The translations under genes and the position numbers were made by a program. A stretch of 64,000 nucleotides of DNA from Legionella sp. (GTDB lineage Bacteria; Pseudomonadota; Gammaproteobacteria; Legionellales; Legionellaceae). The stretch is from positions 1 to 64,000 of the forward strand of contig JARLJR010000091.1 in NCBI GenBank assembly GCA_031291095.1. Reading direction: 5' to 3'. Of this stretch, positions 44,280-52,569 are shown piece after piece. Below the pieces are notes generated by a model. That model ran no database searches, had not been told where the DNA came from, and saw nothing but the letters and a program-made list of their open reading frames with translations. Numbering within the stretch: the stretch's first letter is position 1; the number at the start of each line of letters is the position of its first letter.

Positions 44280-46652
44280 ATGAAAAAAATGGCATATTTC
44301 TGGCGTAAAGGTCTATGGGCGCTAATGAGCCTGTTTTTCCTTTTATTAGTTGCAGGTAGTTTCGTATACCTTTACCTAGAAAGCCAGCTCCCCAATGTAG
44401 ACTCATTGAAAACAGTCCAATTGCAAGTTCCTTTGCAGATTTTCAGTAAAGAAGGTTTATTGATTCAAGAGTACGGTGAGAAAAAACGTATTCCCGTAAC
44501 CTATGATGAAATACCACAAACATTAATCCATGCCCTCGTCGCGACTGAAGATCAACGCTTTTTTGAACATCCAGGCGTGGACATTATGGGATTAGGCCGT
44601 GCCGCAGTACGTATGGTTCGCACAGGAACCAAGTCTCAAGGTGGTAGTACTATTACCATGCAGGTAGCGCGGAACTTTTTCCTGTCGCGTAAAAAAACTT
44701 TTTTACGTAAATTCAATGAAATCATGTTGGCTATAAAAATAGACCGCGAACTCAGCAAAGAAAAAATCCTGGAACTCTATCTGAATCGTATTTATTTAGG
44801 TAACCGCGCTTATGGTGTTGGTGCGGCAGCTATGGTTTATTATGGTAAATCTTTAAAAGAACTTAATTTATCTGAGCTGGCAATGCTTGCAGGACTTCCT
44901 CAGGCACCATCAACGCAAAATCCGATTGCGAATCCACTCGCAGCTAAAAAACGTCGCGACCACGTATTAGAACGCCTTCGGGAAGAGAAATACATTACTG
45001 AAGAACAATACCAAAACGCGCTTAGCCAGCCGATCACAGCAAAATATCATGGCACTGACATTAAAGTCAGCGCGCCCTATGTTGCTGAAATGATTCGCCA
45101 ATCTTTATACGATAACTTCGGTCCTGATGCCTATACAAAAGGCTATAAGGTGTACACCAGCATTGACGGTAATCTACAAAATACAGCAAATCAGGTTGTA
45201 GAAAAGAATCTGATTGCCTACGATCACCGCCATGGCTATCGCGGTCCAATTGCGACCATTGGTGAGCAAGACAGCAAGTCGTTGCGTGCAATCCAAAAGA
45301 ACTTGGAAAAATACCCTGCCCTGAACCATTTGGTGCCAGCAGTAGTTACTGAAGTTCATGACCGTGCTGCAACCGTAACCTTACAAAATGGGCATACAGT
45401 GATTATCCCCTGGTCAGGTTTATCTTGGGCAAGACCTGCACTTAAAAGTGGTTGGATGGGTAAAGCCCCTACTAAAGCCATGCAAGTTGTTGCTGTAGGT
45501 GACATAGTCTATGTACATTCAACCAAAGAACATTGGGAGTTAGCCCAAATACCTGAAGCTGAATCAGCCATGGTCGCCTTAAATCCTAATAATGGTGCTA
45601 TTGAAGTATTGGTTGGTGGATTTAACTTCCAAAAAAGTAAATTTAACCGGGCGACTCAATCAAGCAGGCAACCTGGCTCCAGCTTTAAGCCCTTTGTTTA
45701 TGCAGCAGCATTAAATAATGGTTACAGCTTAGCTACCTTAATTAACGATGCACCGATTGTTGTTGATGATCCAAGCCAGCCTAATTTGTGGCGTCCCCAT
45801 AATGTTAATTTAAAATTCAATGGACCAACACGCTTAAAACAAGCCTTAGTTCAGTCGAAAAACCTGGTATCAATTCGTATTCTGGATGATATTGGTATTA
45901 ATTATTCCATTGACTTCCTTACTCGCTTTGGCTTTAACAAGAAAACATTACCAAGAGGCTTGTCTCTTGCCTTGGGAAGCTTGTCAATTAGTCCTATGGA
46001 TTTAACCGCTGCCTATGCCGTATTTGCAAATGGTGGTTATAAAGTAGAGCCTTATCTTATCGATCACATTACCGATAAAGACGGTAAAGTTCTGCTGCAA
46101 GCAAAACCTTCTGTTGCCTGCACTCAGTGCGATACGAGTGTTGATCATTCGGCCTTAGCACCAAGGGTAATTCCTGGAGACATTGCTTATCTAATGACAT
46201 CTGCCTTAAAAGATGTAATTCAACACGGTACAGCAAGAGCAGCAAGAGTACTTAATCGTCAAGATATTGCCGGTAAAACGGGTACAACCAACGATCAAGT
46301 AGATGCGTGGTTTGCTGGATTTAATGGTGATTTAGTCGTTACCTCATGGATAGGTTTTGATAATCCAAAATCATTACATGAATACGCAGCAGGTCTTGCC
46401 CTACCCTTATGGATTGACTTCATGAAAGTAGCGCTGAAAGGCAAGCCCGAGCATGATATGAAGCAACCTGAAGATGTAGTTGCGGTGCGTATTGACCCAA
46501 GCAGCGGTTTACTGGCTAGACCTAATCAGCCCAATGGCATTATTGAGTATTTCCGTCAGAAGGAAGTTCCTGCTGAGGAAGATCCAACTCTGATTTACAA
46601 TGCCAGCAATGATCAAGGGCAAATAGCACCTGTAGAAGAGAGCTTGTTTTAG
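44280..46652 (+). CDS. mrcA: Penicillin-binding protein 1A
   Basis: 790 residues, bifunctional class A PBP. A cytoplasmic start and a transmembrane helix (about 12-33) come first. The transglycosylase has Glu90 in ATEDQRFFEHPG and QGGSTITMQVARNFFLS. An OB-like insert lies between domains. The transpeptidase has Ser467 in SSFK, the SKN motif (QSKNLVSIR) and KTG in AGKTGTTND. It polymerises and cross-links peptidoglycan at the inner membrane. It is divergent from pilM, as in many gammaproteobacteria, but separated from it by an extra gene. Confidence 0.96.
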   Translation: MKKMAYFWRKGLWALMSLFFLLLVAGSFVYLYLESQLPNVDSLKTVQLQVPLQIFSKEGLLIQEYGEKKRIPVTYDEIPQTLIHALVATEDQRFFEHPGVDIMGLGRAAVRMVRTGTKSQGGSTITMQVARNFFLSRKKTFLRKFNEIMLAIKIDRELSKEKILELYLNRIYLGNRAYGVGAAAMVYYGKSLKELNLSELAMLAGLPQAPSTQNPIANPLAAKKRRDHVLERLREEKYITEEQYQNALSQPITAKYHGTDIKVSAPYVAEMIRQSLYDNFGPDAYTKGYKVYTSIDGNLQNTANQVVEKNLIAYDHRHGYRGPIATIGEQDSKSLRAIQKNLEKYPALNHLVPAVVTEVHDRAATVTLQNGHTVIIPWSGLSWARPALKSGWMGKAPTKAMQVVAVGDIVYVHSTKEHWELAQIPEAESAMVALNPNNGAIEVLVGGFNFQKSKFNRATQSSRQPGSSFKPFVYAAALNNGYSLATLINDAPIVVDDPSQPNLWRPHNVNLKFNGPTRLKQALVQSKNLVSIRILDDIGINYSIDFLTRFGFNKKTLPRGLSLALGSLSISPMDLTAAYAVFANGGYKVEPYLIDHITDKDGKVLLQAKPSVACTQCDTSVDHSALAPRVIPGDIAYLMTSALKDVIQHGTARAARVLNRQDIAGKTGTTNDQVDAWFAGFNGDLVVTSWIGFDNPKSLHEYAAGLALPLWIDFMKVALKGKPEHDMKQPEDVVAVRIDPSSGLLARPNQPNGIIEYFRQKEVPAEEDPTLIYNASNDQGQIAPVEESLF

Positions 46653-46724
46653 TAGGCTGGGCTGAAAAGCCCAGCAAACACAGTTTGTGCTACTGCCAAT
46701 GCTGGGCTTGACAGCCCAGCCTAC
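46652..46724. repeat. ~70-bp nested palindrome, copy B
   Basis: Starts at the last base of the mrcA stop codon. Complete outer ends GTAGGCTGGGCT and AGCCCAGCCTAC enclose two inner hairpins. It matches 15506-15571 in reverse complement over almost its full length. A related half-element (GCCGGGCTTAACTGCCCAGC) is at 56411-56430. Confidence 0.87.
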
Positions 46725-46887
46725 ATGAAGCAGACCAACCGAATGAGTAATCAGTCTTAAGTAAGTACCATTAGGCCAAGGCCGAACCTAAAAACCCTTC
46801 CAAAATTTCTTGACAATTCCCCCTCCTCCCTATAGAAGTAAAAATCACGCCGCCAAAGAGTCAAAAAATAAACTAACTGCCCATAAA

Positions 46888-46916
46888 TTAGAAAACCCTA
46901 AAAATTCAACTATACT
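46888..46916 (+). promoter_or_regulatory. Promoter of the small Cys-rich peptide gene
   Basis: TTAGAA (46888-46893), 17-base spacer, TATACT (46911-46916), 40 bases before the ATG. A consensus TTGACA further upstream at 46810 has TATAGA only 15 bases away and is less likely. Confidence 0.45.
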
Positions 46917-46955
46917 CACTTTGAGGATATAACAATCTACTAAAGGAGCAATTCT

Positions 46956-47153
46956 ATGTTCATGTCCCATATGAAAAAAGTTGTATTAGGCCTAGTTATT
47001 ATCAGTTTTACCTCTACCAGCTTTGCCGCTTGGGTCAACAATAAAAATCATGTGAATTGTGTGGGCAATACTTGCCACAAAACCTCAGTTCATAAAGCCT
47101 GCTATCATGGTAATTGTAAAGTAGTAAGGCACAGTGGTACCTGGCATAGATAA
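46956..47153 (+). CDS. Small exported Cys/His-rich peptide
   Basis: 65 residues from ATG 46956, with AAAGGAG correctly spaced. The signal peptide ends TSFA, leaving a mature chain of about 40 residues with two C-x4-C units (NCVGNTCHK and ACYHGNCKV) rich in His and Lys. It could form two disulfides or bind metal. It shares the C-x4-C ending with the His-rich peptide at 698-916. Frames on the opposite strand here are shadows. A hairpin follows. Confidence 0.65.
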   Translation: MFMSHMKKVVLGLVIISFTSTSFAAWVNNKNHVNCVGNTCHKTSVHKACYHGNCKVVRHSGTWHR

Positions 47154-47159
47154 AATAAA

Positions 47160-47187
47160 CGCAGTCTGGACTAACATCCAGGCTGCG
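47160..47187 (+). terminator. Hairpin after the Cys-rich peptide gene
   Basis: CGCAGTCTGGA (47160-47170), loop CTAACA, TCCAGGCTGCG (47177-47187): an 11-bp stem with one G-T pair, 6 bases after the stop. No T-run follows. Confidence 0.5.
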
Positions 47188-47343
47188 GATCGTAGTAAAT
47201 TCATTAACTCCTTGCATAAGCCGTGAAATACCGACTCCCCGCCCCCCATGAAAAGAGGTACTGGCATTAGAACCAGAGTCTTTAGTAAAAGATGAGATAG
47301 TACCTTATCCTAATCAAAATACGTCTTATGGGATATAACCTAA

Positions 47344-47377
47344 CGTAGCCTTGATTATGCGCTGTAGCAAGGCTACG
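47344..47377 (-). terminator. Hairpin after the kinase-like gene
   Basis: CGTAGCCTTG (47344-47353) pairs with CAAGGCTACG (47368-47377). It begins 6 bases past the stop of the minus-strand gene. A related sequence, CCTTGATTATGCTGCGCTG, occurs at about 12299 upstream of the SUKH gene. Confidence 0.5.
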
Positions 47378-47383
47378 ATGACA

Positions 47384-48646
47384 TTAGCTGAATTCTAACG
47401 TGCTCGAAGTAACTGGTTCATCCGTTTTTACTTTGTGTAATTTTTCTTTATAAACGAGCATTACACAACCAACTTTCCGGTCGATAATGTTTAACTTTGC
47501 GTCTTGCACCCGTTTTGCATCTTCCTTGTTTTCAGGCAAAACAACCGGTAATTCACTTACACTATCCAAATACTTTTTCAGATTTCCCAATGGCTGCTCA
47601 TGTTTGATGTAGGCATCGGCAATTCGCGGGTAGGCCCAAAAATCTTTAAGATTAAAAGTAAGTTCATGTTTATGCTTCTCGAGCATGTTCTCCATTGTTT
47701 TGAAATCACCATGCTGTGCATAAGCGAGCATTCGCTCCCCTATCGATAATTCCTGGGAGACGCGAAACAAATCCTGCGGCTCAATCAGGACATCATGAAT
47801 AACTGGCTCTAACCCAAGTTTCATCGCGCATACATTGAGCGCCCTAATGTTTGCCGGTGAAAAATAAGCGTGTGTATAATTTACCAAGCGCGTCAAATCA
47901 ACCGGTTCTCCAGCATGGACTGCGTCAAATAACTCTTGCGTGTATTTTCCAGTATCATGCTTAATCGCACTACCTATTTTAAACTGCCAATCCCCTTGTT
48001 CATCCTTAAAAAATAGAATGTTCTCAAATCCCATTGCATCCAGAATAATATTAGTCCTTTGATAAAAATCACGATAGTGTTCTAAAAACTCAACCAGGAC
48101 CTCTTTCAATTGCGCATCGCCATCTAGACGTTGCAAAATAGCGCCTATTCGTTCATCCAAAACTCCATAATCATTTAGAGCGAACTCAAGTTCAGCGCGA
48201 TTGGGTTGCATCAATGCTTTATTTGCCTTAGCAAATAACTCGTATTGATGCTCCATTAAATAAAGATCCAACTCGGTAGGTTCTATTTTAAAATCAAATT
48301 TAACATCTGCCTTGAAGCATTTCTCATAAGGAACAATGGACAATGCTGCAGTTCGAGGCTCTTCACTAGGTAATTGCACCTTTGAAATAATATGTTGCTC
48401 TCGTATGCATCGTTGCTTTTCATCTTTATCAAAGCAATCATATAAAACGGCATACTTTTTCTCGAGCTCTTCAAGCTCTTGAGAAGTAGAATTTTGTTTC
48501 ATTAATTTAATAACAAAAGGAGCTTCTGGAAATCGATAAAGTATATGCGTTCCGCCTTCGGCAATACGCTCAGCTTGAGTCAAATCAATCGCGCCAGATT
48601 CAGTTTTGGGCACAAAAGCTAAGAAGTTATTAATAGAATTTATCAT
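47384..48646 (-). CDS. Kinase-like protein with altered metal motif, effector candidate
   Basis: 420 residues, soluble. The first 230 residues read like a divergent protein-kinase fold: Gly-containing loop AEGGTHILYRF, beta-3 Lys47 in FVIKLMK, a charged helix (EELEKKYAVLYDCF), then YQRTNIILDAMGFENILFF with Asp203 and Asn209 in the place of the catalytic loop, and WQFKIGSAI where DFG is expected, with Lys223 replacing the metal-binding Asp. The rest is helical and ends DEPVTSSTLEFS. A TATAAT-like box lies upstream (48683-48678, minus). The fold call is inference from patterns and needs a structure prediction. Confidence 0.5.
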   Translation of the reverse strand: MINSINNFLAFVPKTESGAIDLTQAERIAEGGTHILYRFPEAPFVIKLMKQNSTSQELEELEKKYAVLYDCFDKDEKQRCIREQHIISKVQLPSEEPRTAALSIVPYEKCFKADVKFDFKIEPTELDLYLMEHQYELFAKANKALMQPNRAELEFALNDYGVLDERIGAILQRLDGDAQLKEVLVEFLEHYRDFYQRTNIILDAMGFENILFFKDEQGDWQFKIGSAIKHDTGKYTQELFDAVHAGEPVDLTRLVNYTHAYFSPANIRALNVCAMKLGLEPVIHDVLIEPQDLFRVSQELSIGERMLAYAQHGDFKTMENMLEKHKHELTFNLKDFWAYPRIADAYIKHEQPLGNLKKYLDSVSELPVVLPENKEDAKRVQDAKLNIIDRKVGCVMLVYKEKLHKVKTDEPVTSSTLEFS

Positions 48647-48795
48647 TTGCTGCTCATTTAATATTAATAGTCTGAAAATTATACTTTAATTGAATTGAGC
48701 CTCTTTTAACCAGGGCATTAAATTTACATATCATTTACAAGTCATTTAAATAGGTATTATTATGCAGATAATCTTGGAAGGAATCTCAACTAGCG

Positions 48796-49530
48796 ATGAT
48801 TACACTACATGATGTTCACAAATCATTTGATGGCAATGCATCTTACGCAGTTAAAAACGTTAACCTTGGGATTGCTGATGGTGAAACATTAGTACTTTTA
48901 GGTTCTTCGGGCAGTGGGAAATCAACACTACTGCAATTAATAAATAATACACTGACACCTAGCTCAGGCAGGATAGAAATTGATGGAAAATTAATCAATG
49001 ATTATCCTCAAGTTCAATTACGACGTTCAATGGGATTTGTATTCCAGCATATTGGCTTATTTCCCCATATGACAGTAGCACAAAATATAGCCATCCTCAT
49101 GCGCTTAATGAACATCAAAAAGAAAACCCGAATTAGCCGTGTTCATCAATTATTAGAATTAGTTAATTTGGAACCCAAACATTATGTTAATCGCTATCCG
49201 GATGAGCTATCAGGCGGTGAACAACAACGGGTTGGCGTTGCTCGAGCCTTAGCAACCAATCCTAACTACATATTCATGGATGAGCCTTTTGCAGCACTTG
49301 ATGCCATTACCCGTGACGCATTACAAAACGAAATCATCGCGTTAAAGAAAAAAATTAATAAGACCATTATTTTTGTTACTCATGATATTAACGAAGCCTT
49401 TCGTTTAGCGGATAGGATTGCCATTATGCATCAAGGGAGCCTTGAGCAGGTCGGCTCGAAAGAAGATGTACTCACTCAACCAGCTACCGATTTTGTGAAG
49501 CAATTACTGAATAAAACAAATTATGGATAA
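48796..49530 (+). CDS. Osmoprotectant ABC transporter ATP-binding protein
   Basis: 244 residues. Walker A GSSGSGKST, Q-loop FVFQHIGLFPHMT, signature LSGGEQQRVGVARAL, Walker B IFMDEPFAALD, His switch FVTHD. It belongs to the glycine betaine/carnitine/choline (OpuCA/ProV-like) group, but without the C-terminal CBS domains of OpuCA. It overlaps the permease gene by 8 bases. Confidence 0.88.
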   Translation: MITLHDVHKSFDGNASYAVKNVNLGIADGETLVLLGSSGSGKSTLLQLINNTLTPSSGRIEIDGKLINDYPQVQLRRSMGFVFQHIGLFPHMTVAQNIAILMRLMNIKKKTRISRVHQLLELVNLEPKHYVNRYPDELSGGEQQRVGVARALATNPNYIFMDEPFAALDAITRDALQNEIIALKKKINKTIIFVTHDINEAFRLADRIAIMHQGSLEQVGSKEDVLTQPATDFVKQLLNKTNYG

Positions 49531-51073
49531 TTCTTGGGATGTAATAAAAACACATTTGCCGGAGCTCTATACTAAATTAATTGAGCACATTTCCATATCT
49601 ATTTCAGCCATGCTCATAGCCGTTGTGATTGGTATAAGTTTAGGGTTGTTTATTAACCATTTACCCAAATTAAGAACACCTATTCTCGCGCTAACCAATA
49701 TATTTCAAACCATACCAAGCATCGCATTACTCGGCTTTTTAATTCCTTTTGTAGGAATCGGATTAGCTCCTACATTAATCGTATTGATTGTTTATGCATT
49801 ATTACCGATTACCAGTACTACCTATACCGGATTAAAAGAAGTTCCAGCTAACTACCTGCATGTTGCGGATAGCATGGGGTTTACGCGCTGGCAACGCTTA
49901 TACCTTATTGAGCTCCCCCTAGCCCTTCCGGTAATCATGACTGGCATTCGCACCTCCATGGCTATGGTCATAGGAATTACAACCATTGCCGCCTTTATCG
50001 GCGCTGGCGGCTTAGGCGACTTTATTACTCAAGGTTTATCGTTAAATGATCCTCAGCTCATTTTATTAGGTGCAATTCCAGTTGCCTTACTTGCATTGAA
50101 TGTCGACTATGTCATCGCAACATTGACCGTTTTACTATCAGGACGGCGTCGTTTAACACTGCGTTTTAAAAAAACGAAACTGATTTTGGTAAGCCTCATT
50201 ATGGGAACATTATTGTTCATTGTCGCCCAGCCTCTAATCTCTTCGCCCAATTCCAAAAACGTTATTGTTATTGGCTCTAAAGACTTTACTGAGCAATACC
50301 TATTAGGCTATTTGATGGCTGAATTATTGGAAGCAAAAACTGATTTGCACGTGGTGAGAAAATTTAATCTTGGAACCACAACGATTTTACATAATGCCTT
50401 ATTAACAGGGCAAATTGACCTCTATCCAGAATATACAGGTACCGCATATCGTGTAGTGCTTAAAAAAGAGGACCACCTAAACTCCCCGCGACTCTATGAT
50501 TATGTACGCGCCGCGTACAAAAGAAATTATGACCTGATTTGGCTGCCACCTTTTGGATTTGAAAACTCCGAAACCTTAGCCGTCAAAAAAAAGTTTGCCC
50601 AAGAGCATCATTTGGTCAATTTAAGTGACTTAAGTCAGATGGCCAACAAACTGACACTTGCTGCTCCTGCTGAATTCTTAAAACGCTCCGATGGCTTGCC
50701 AGGCCTTACCCGAACCTATGATTTTCATTTCAAGAAAATCATACAAATGCAGCCTAATCTGGTGTATCAGGCCATTAAAAACGATGCAGTACAAGCGATT
50801 GAAGCCTTTACAACTGATGGAAAAATACCGGAGTTTCATCTAAGCACCTTGCATGATGACAAACATTTTTATCCGCCGTATGATGCTGCCCCCATCATTC
50901 GTAACCTCACTCTTCAAAACAATCCTCAAATTGCCTTAATATTAGCTCCATTATTGGGAACTCTTGATAATAAAACCATGCAACATTTAAATTACCTAAT
51001 CGATGTAAAAAAAATCCCCCCGCAAAAAGTTGCCCATGATTTTTTAGTGAGTCGAAAGCTTATTAATGTATGA
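49523..51073 (+). CDS. Osmoprotectant ABC permease fused to its substrate-binding protein
   Basis: 516 residues. Residues 1-210 are an OpuCB/ProW-like permease of about six helices with the EAA loop (LKEVPANYLHVADSMGFTRWQRLYLIELPLALP). After one more membrane anchor (about 220-240) the remaining 270 residues are an OpuCC/ProX-type binding domain (IVIGSKDFTEQYLLGYLMAELLEA, YPEYTGTAYRVVL, PAEFLKRSDGLPGL). The fusion keeps the receptor tethered outside the inner membrane. With the ATPase it makes a complete two-gene importer of compatible solutes. Confidence 0.88.
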   Translation: MDNSWDVIKTHLPELYTKLIEHISISISAMLIAVVIGISLGLFINHLPKLRTPILALTNIFQTIPSIALLGFLIPFVGIGLAPTLIVLIVYALLPITSTTYTGLKEVPANYLHVADSMGFTRWQRLYLIELPLALPVIMTGIRTSMAMVIGITTIAAFIGAGGLGDFITQGLSLNDPQLILLGAIPVALLALNVDYVIATLTVLLSGRRRLTLRFKKTKLILVSLIMGTLLFIVAQPLISSPNSKNVIVIGSKDFTEQYLLGYLMAELLEAKTDLHVVRKFNLGTTTILHNALLTGQIDLYPEYTGTAYRVVLKKEDHLNSPRLYDYVRAAYKRNYDLIWLPPFGFENSETLAVKKKFAQEHHLVNLSDLSQMANKLTLAAPAEFLKRSDGLPGLTRTYDFHFKKIIQMQPNLVYQAIKNDAVQAIEAFTTDGKIPEFHLSTLHDDKHFYPPYDAAPIIRNLTLQNNPQIALILAPLLGTLDNKTMQHLNYLIDVKKIPPQKVAHDFLVSRKLINV

Positions 51074-51165
51074 ATATCATAGCGTAATAAGATATTATGT
51101 TACGCGCGTCACTTAGTGAGAAGTGACTGCAAAAAAATAAATAAGGTTTAAGGAGAAACTATCTA

Positions 51166-52302
51166 ATGAAATTCATTCGTACTTTTGTATTTACTTGTGC
51201 CGCTTGCCTAATCGCCCCCTTCTGTCAATCCAATGCCTTCGCAAATAAAACGGAAAATTATGCCGCGAAAGTTTCATTCTCTGATGCTGAGCAAAGCAAG
51301 TGGATGGTATATGATGCTTTTTTATTACTGCATAAAATTCATAAAAAAAATGAAGCATTAATCCAACTGGCAATTAAATCATTAGATGGAGCCCTATCAA
51401 CTTCGGAAATTTATGATTTAAACTTGAAATTTCAATCGACTAAACAAGCGCTGGAAAAAGCAATAAATGCAGGAAATTCCTCCTTAAGAATTTTAGATCA
51501 ACCCGTAACTATAGAAATTAATGATGACGGCAATGGTAATTCTCTATTTTTTAATTTCCCTGAAACAACTCTAGAAAATCTGGGTATTGCTGATGACGAT
51601 TTAGCTTCATTAGATAACGCACAAGATGCCCTTATTCATCTGCAAAATGCCATCAATAAGATTGACGAATTATTTCCCTTAGATGATTCAGAAACTCAGC
51701 TCAAACGATTTGCAATAGAGACAAAATCAAATGAAACCCAACAGACGAATACATTTTATATGTTTTCACTTGATACCAGTAAAAAACTATTAGACTCACT
51801 GGTAATGGCACATAACAACATAAAAGACAGGTTAATTGTTTTAATGGAGTTTGCCGATAAGGCCTCCACGACCTCATCATCCAAAGATCTAGAAGTATTC
51901 GATCAAGAATTTCAGCAACTGAAATTTGACCTAGAAGATATTTTTGTATTTGGGTTTCCACTGCACAACATTAAACTATTTAATGATAACAAGCTCACAT
52001 TTCAAACCCAAGGAACGACTCGTAACTATCAATTTGCAAAACTCGATTTAACAGTATTAGACATCGAAAATGATTCTATTTTAGATTTCAAGTCAACCTT
52101 CAATGCGATAGGACATTTAGCTTATGTTTATACATGGATTCGGGATTGGTTAATATCTGGAGATGCGCCCTTTGATTCTTCCCAATTTAAATTTACAAAA
52201 AATGATTTAGCGCATTTAAAATTAGCGAATCATAGAAAAATACTTAATAGTGATTTTAATTTGAAGTACTCATCGCTGTCGAATGAACGTTATAGCGAAT
52301 AA
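51166..52302 (+). CDS. Exported helical protein, unknown, possible internal duplication
   Basis: 378 residues with a signal peptide (KFIRTFVFTCAACLIAPFCQSNAFA) and an AAGGAG site. The mature chain is acidic and mainly helical. Two segments, about 80-160 and 235-315, show the same order: a Ser/Thr-rich turn, a helix, an R/K-(I/L)-(L/F) strand (SLRILDQPVTIEI and IKLFNDNKLTFQT), and an L-D/E-(N/I) step. The strand regions faintly recall flagellin D1 segments. No family was recognised. Confidence 0.6.
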   Translation: MKFIRTFVFTCAACLIAPFCQSNAFANKTENYAAKVSFSDAEQSKWMVYDAFLLLHKIHKKNEALIQLAIKSLDGALSTSEIYDLNLKFQSTKQALEKAINAGNSSLRILDQPVTIEINDDGNGNSLFFNFPETTLENLGIADDDLASLDNAQDALIHLQNAINKIDELFPLDDSETQLKRFAIETKSNETQQTNTFYMFSLDTSKKLLDSLVMAHNNIKDRLIVLMEFADKASTTSSSKDLEVFDQEFQQLKFDLEDIFVFGFPLHNIKLFNDNKLTFQTQGTTRNYQFAKLDLTVLDIENDSILDFKSTFNAIGHLAYVYTWIRDWLISGDAPFDSSQFKFTKNDLAHLKLANHRKILNSDFNLKYSSLSNERYSE

Positions 52303-52315
52303 ATGCGGTTATTAC

Positions 52316-52389
52316 TTGTAGGTTGAGCCCATGGCTCAACATTGAGCTCTAGTGTGACTCGATGCCTTGTTGGGCCGCCCAACCTACAA
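52316..52389. repeat. GTAGGTTGGGCC-family palindrome, long form
   Basis: Outer arms TTGTAGGTTG (52316-52325) and CAACCTACAA (52380-52389) are perfect inverted copies. An inner hairpin GTTGAGCC/GGCTCAAC lies at 52322-52340. It follows the exported protein gene by 14 bases. Confidence 0.8.
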
Positions 52390-52511
52390 TATAATATAAT
52401 CCTTAGTAGTAGAGCCAAGACGGCCCTCTATGGGTATTATTAATACCTCTCAGCATGGATGTTCCTATAAATTTCAAGCCCTTTTGCAAAGCCCAGATAA
52501 CAGTACAAATT

Positions 52512-52539
52512 TTGAAAAAAAACCACATTGGCTTATAAT
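52512..52539 (+). promoter_or_regulatory. Strong sigma-70-type promoter of the glycosyltransferase gene
   Basis: TTGAAA (52512-52517), 16-base spacer, TATAAT (52534-52539). The transcript would begin near 52546, after an in-frame TTG at 52528, which fixes the real start as ATG 52570. Confidence 0.65.
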
Positions 52540-52569
52540 GTTGCATCGATTACGGCAGCAAGCAGATTC

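Noticed and set aside
47035-47267. Minus-strand frames over the small Cys-rich peptide
   Set aside because: Antisense shadows without ribosome sites that cross the hairpin at 47160-47187.
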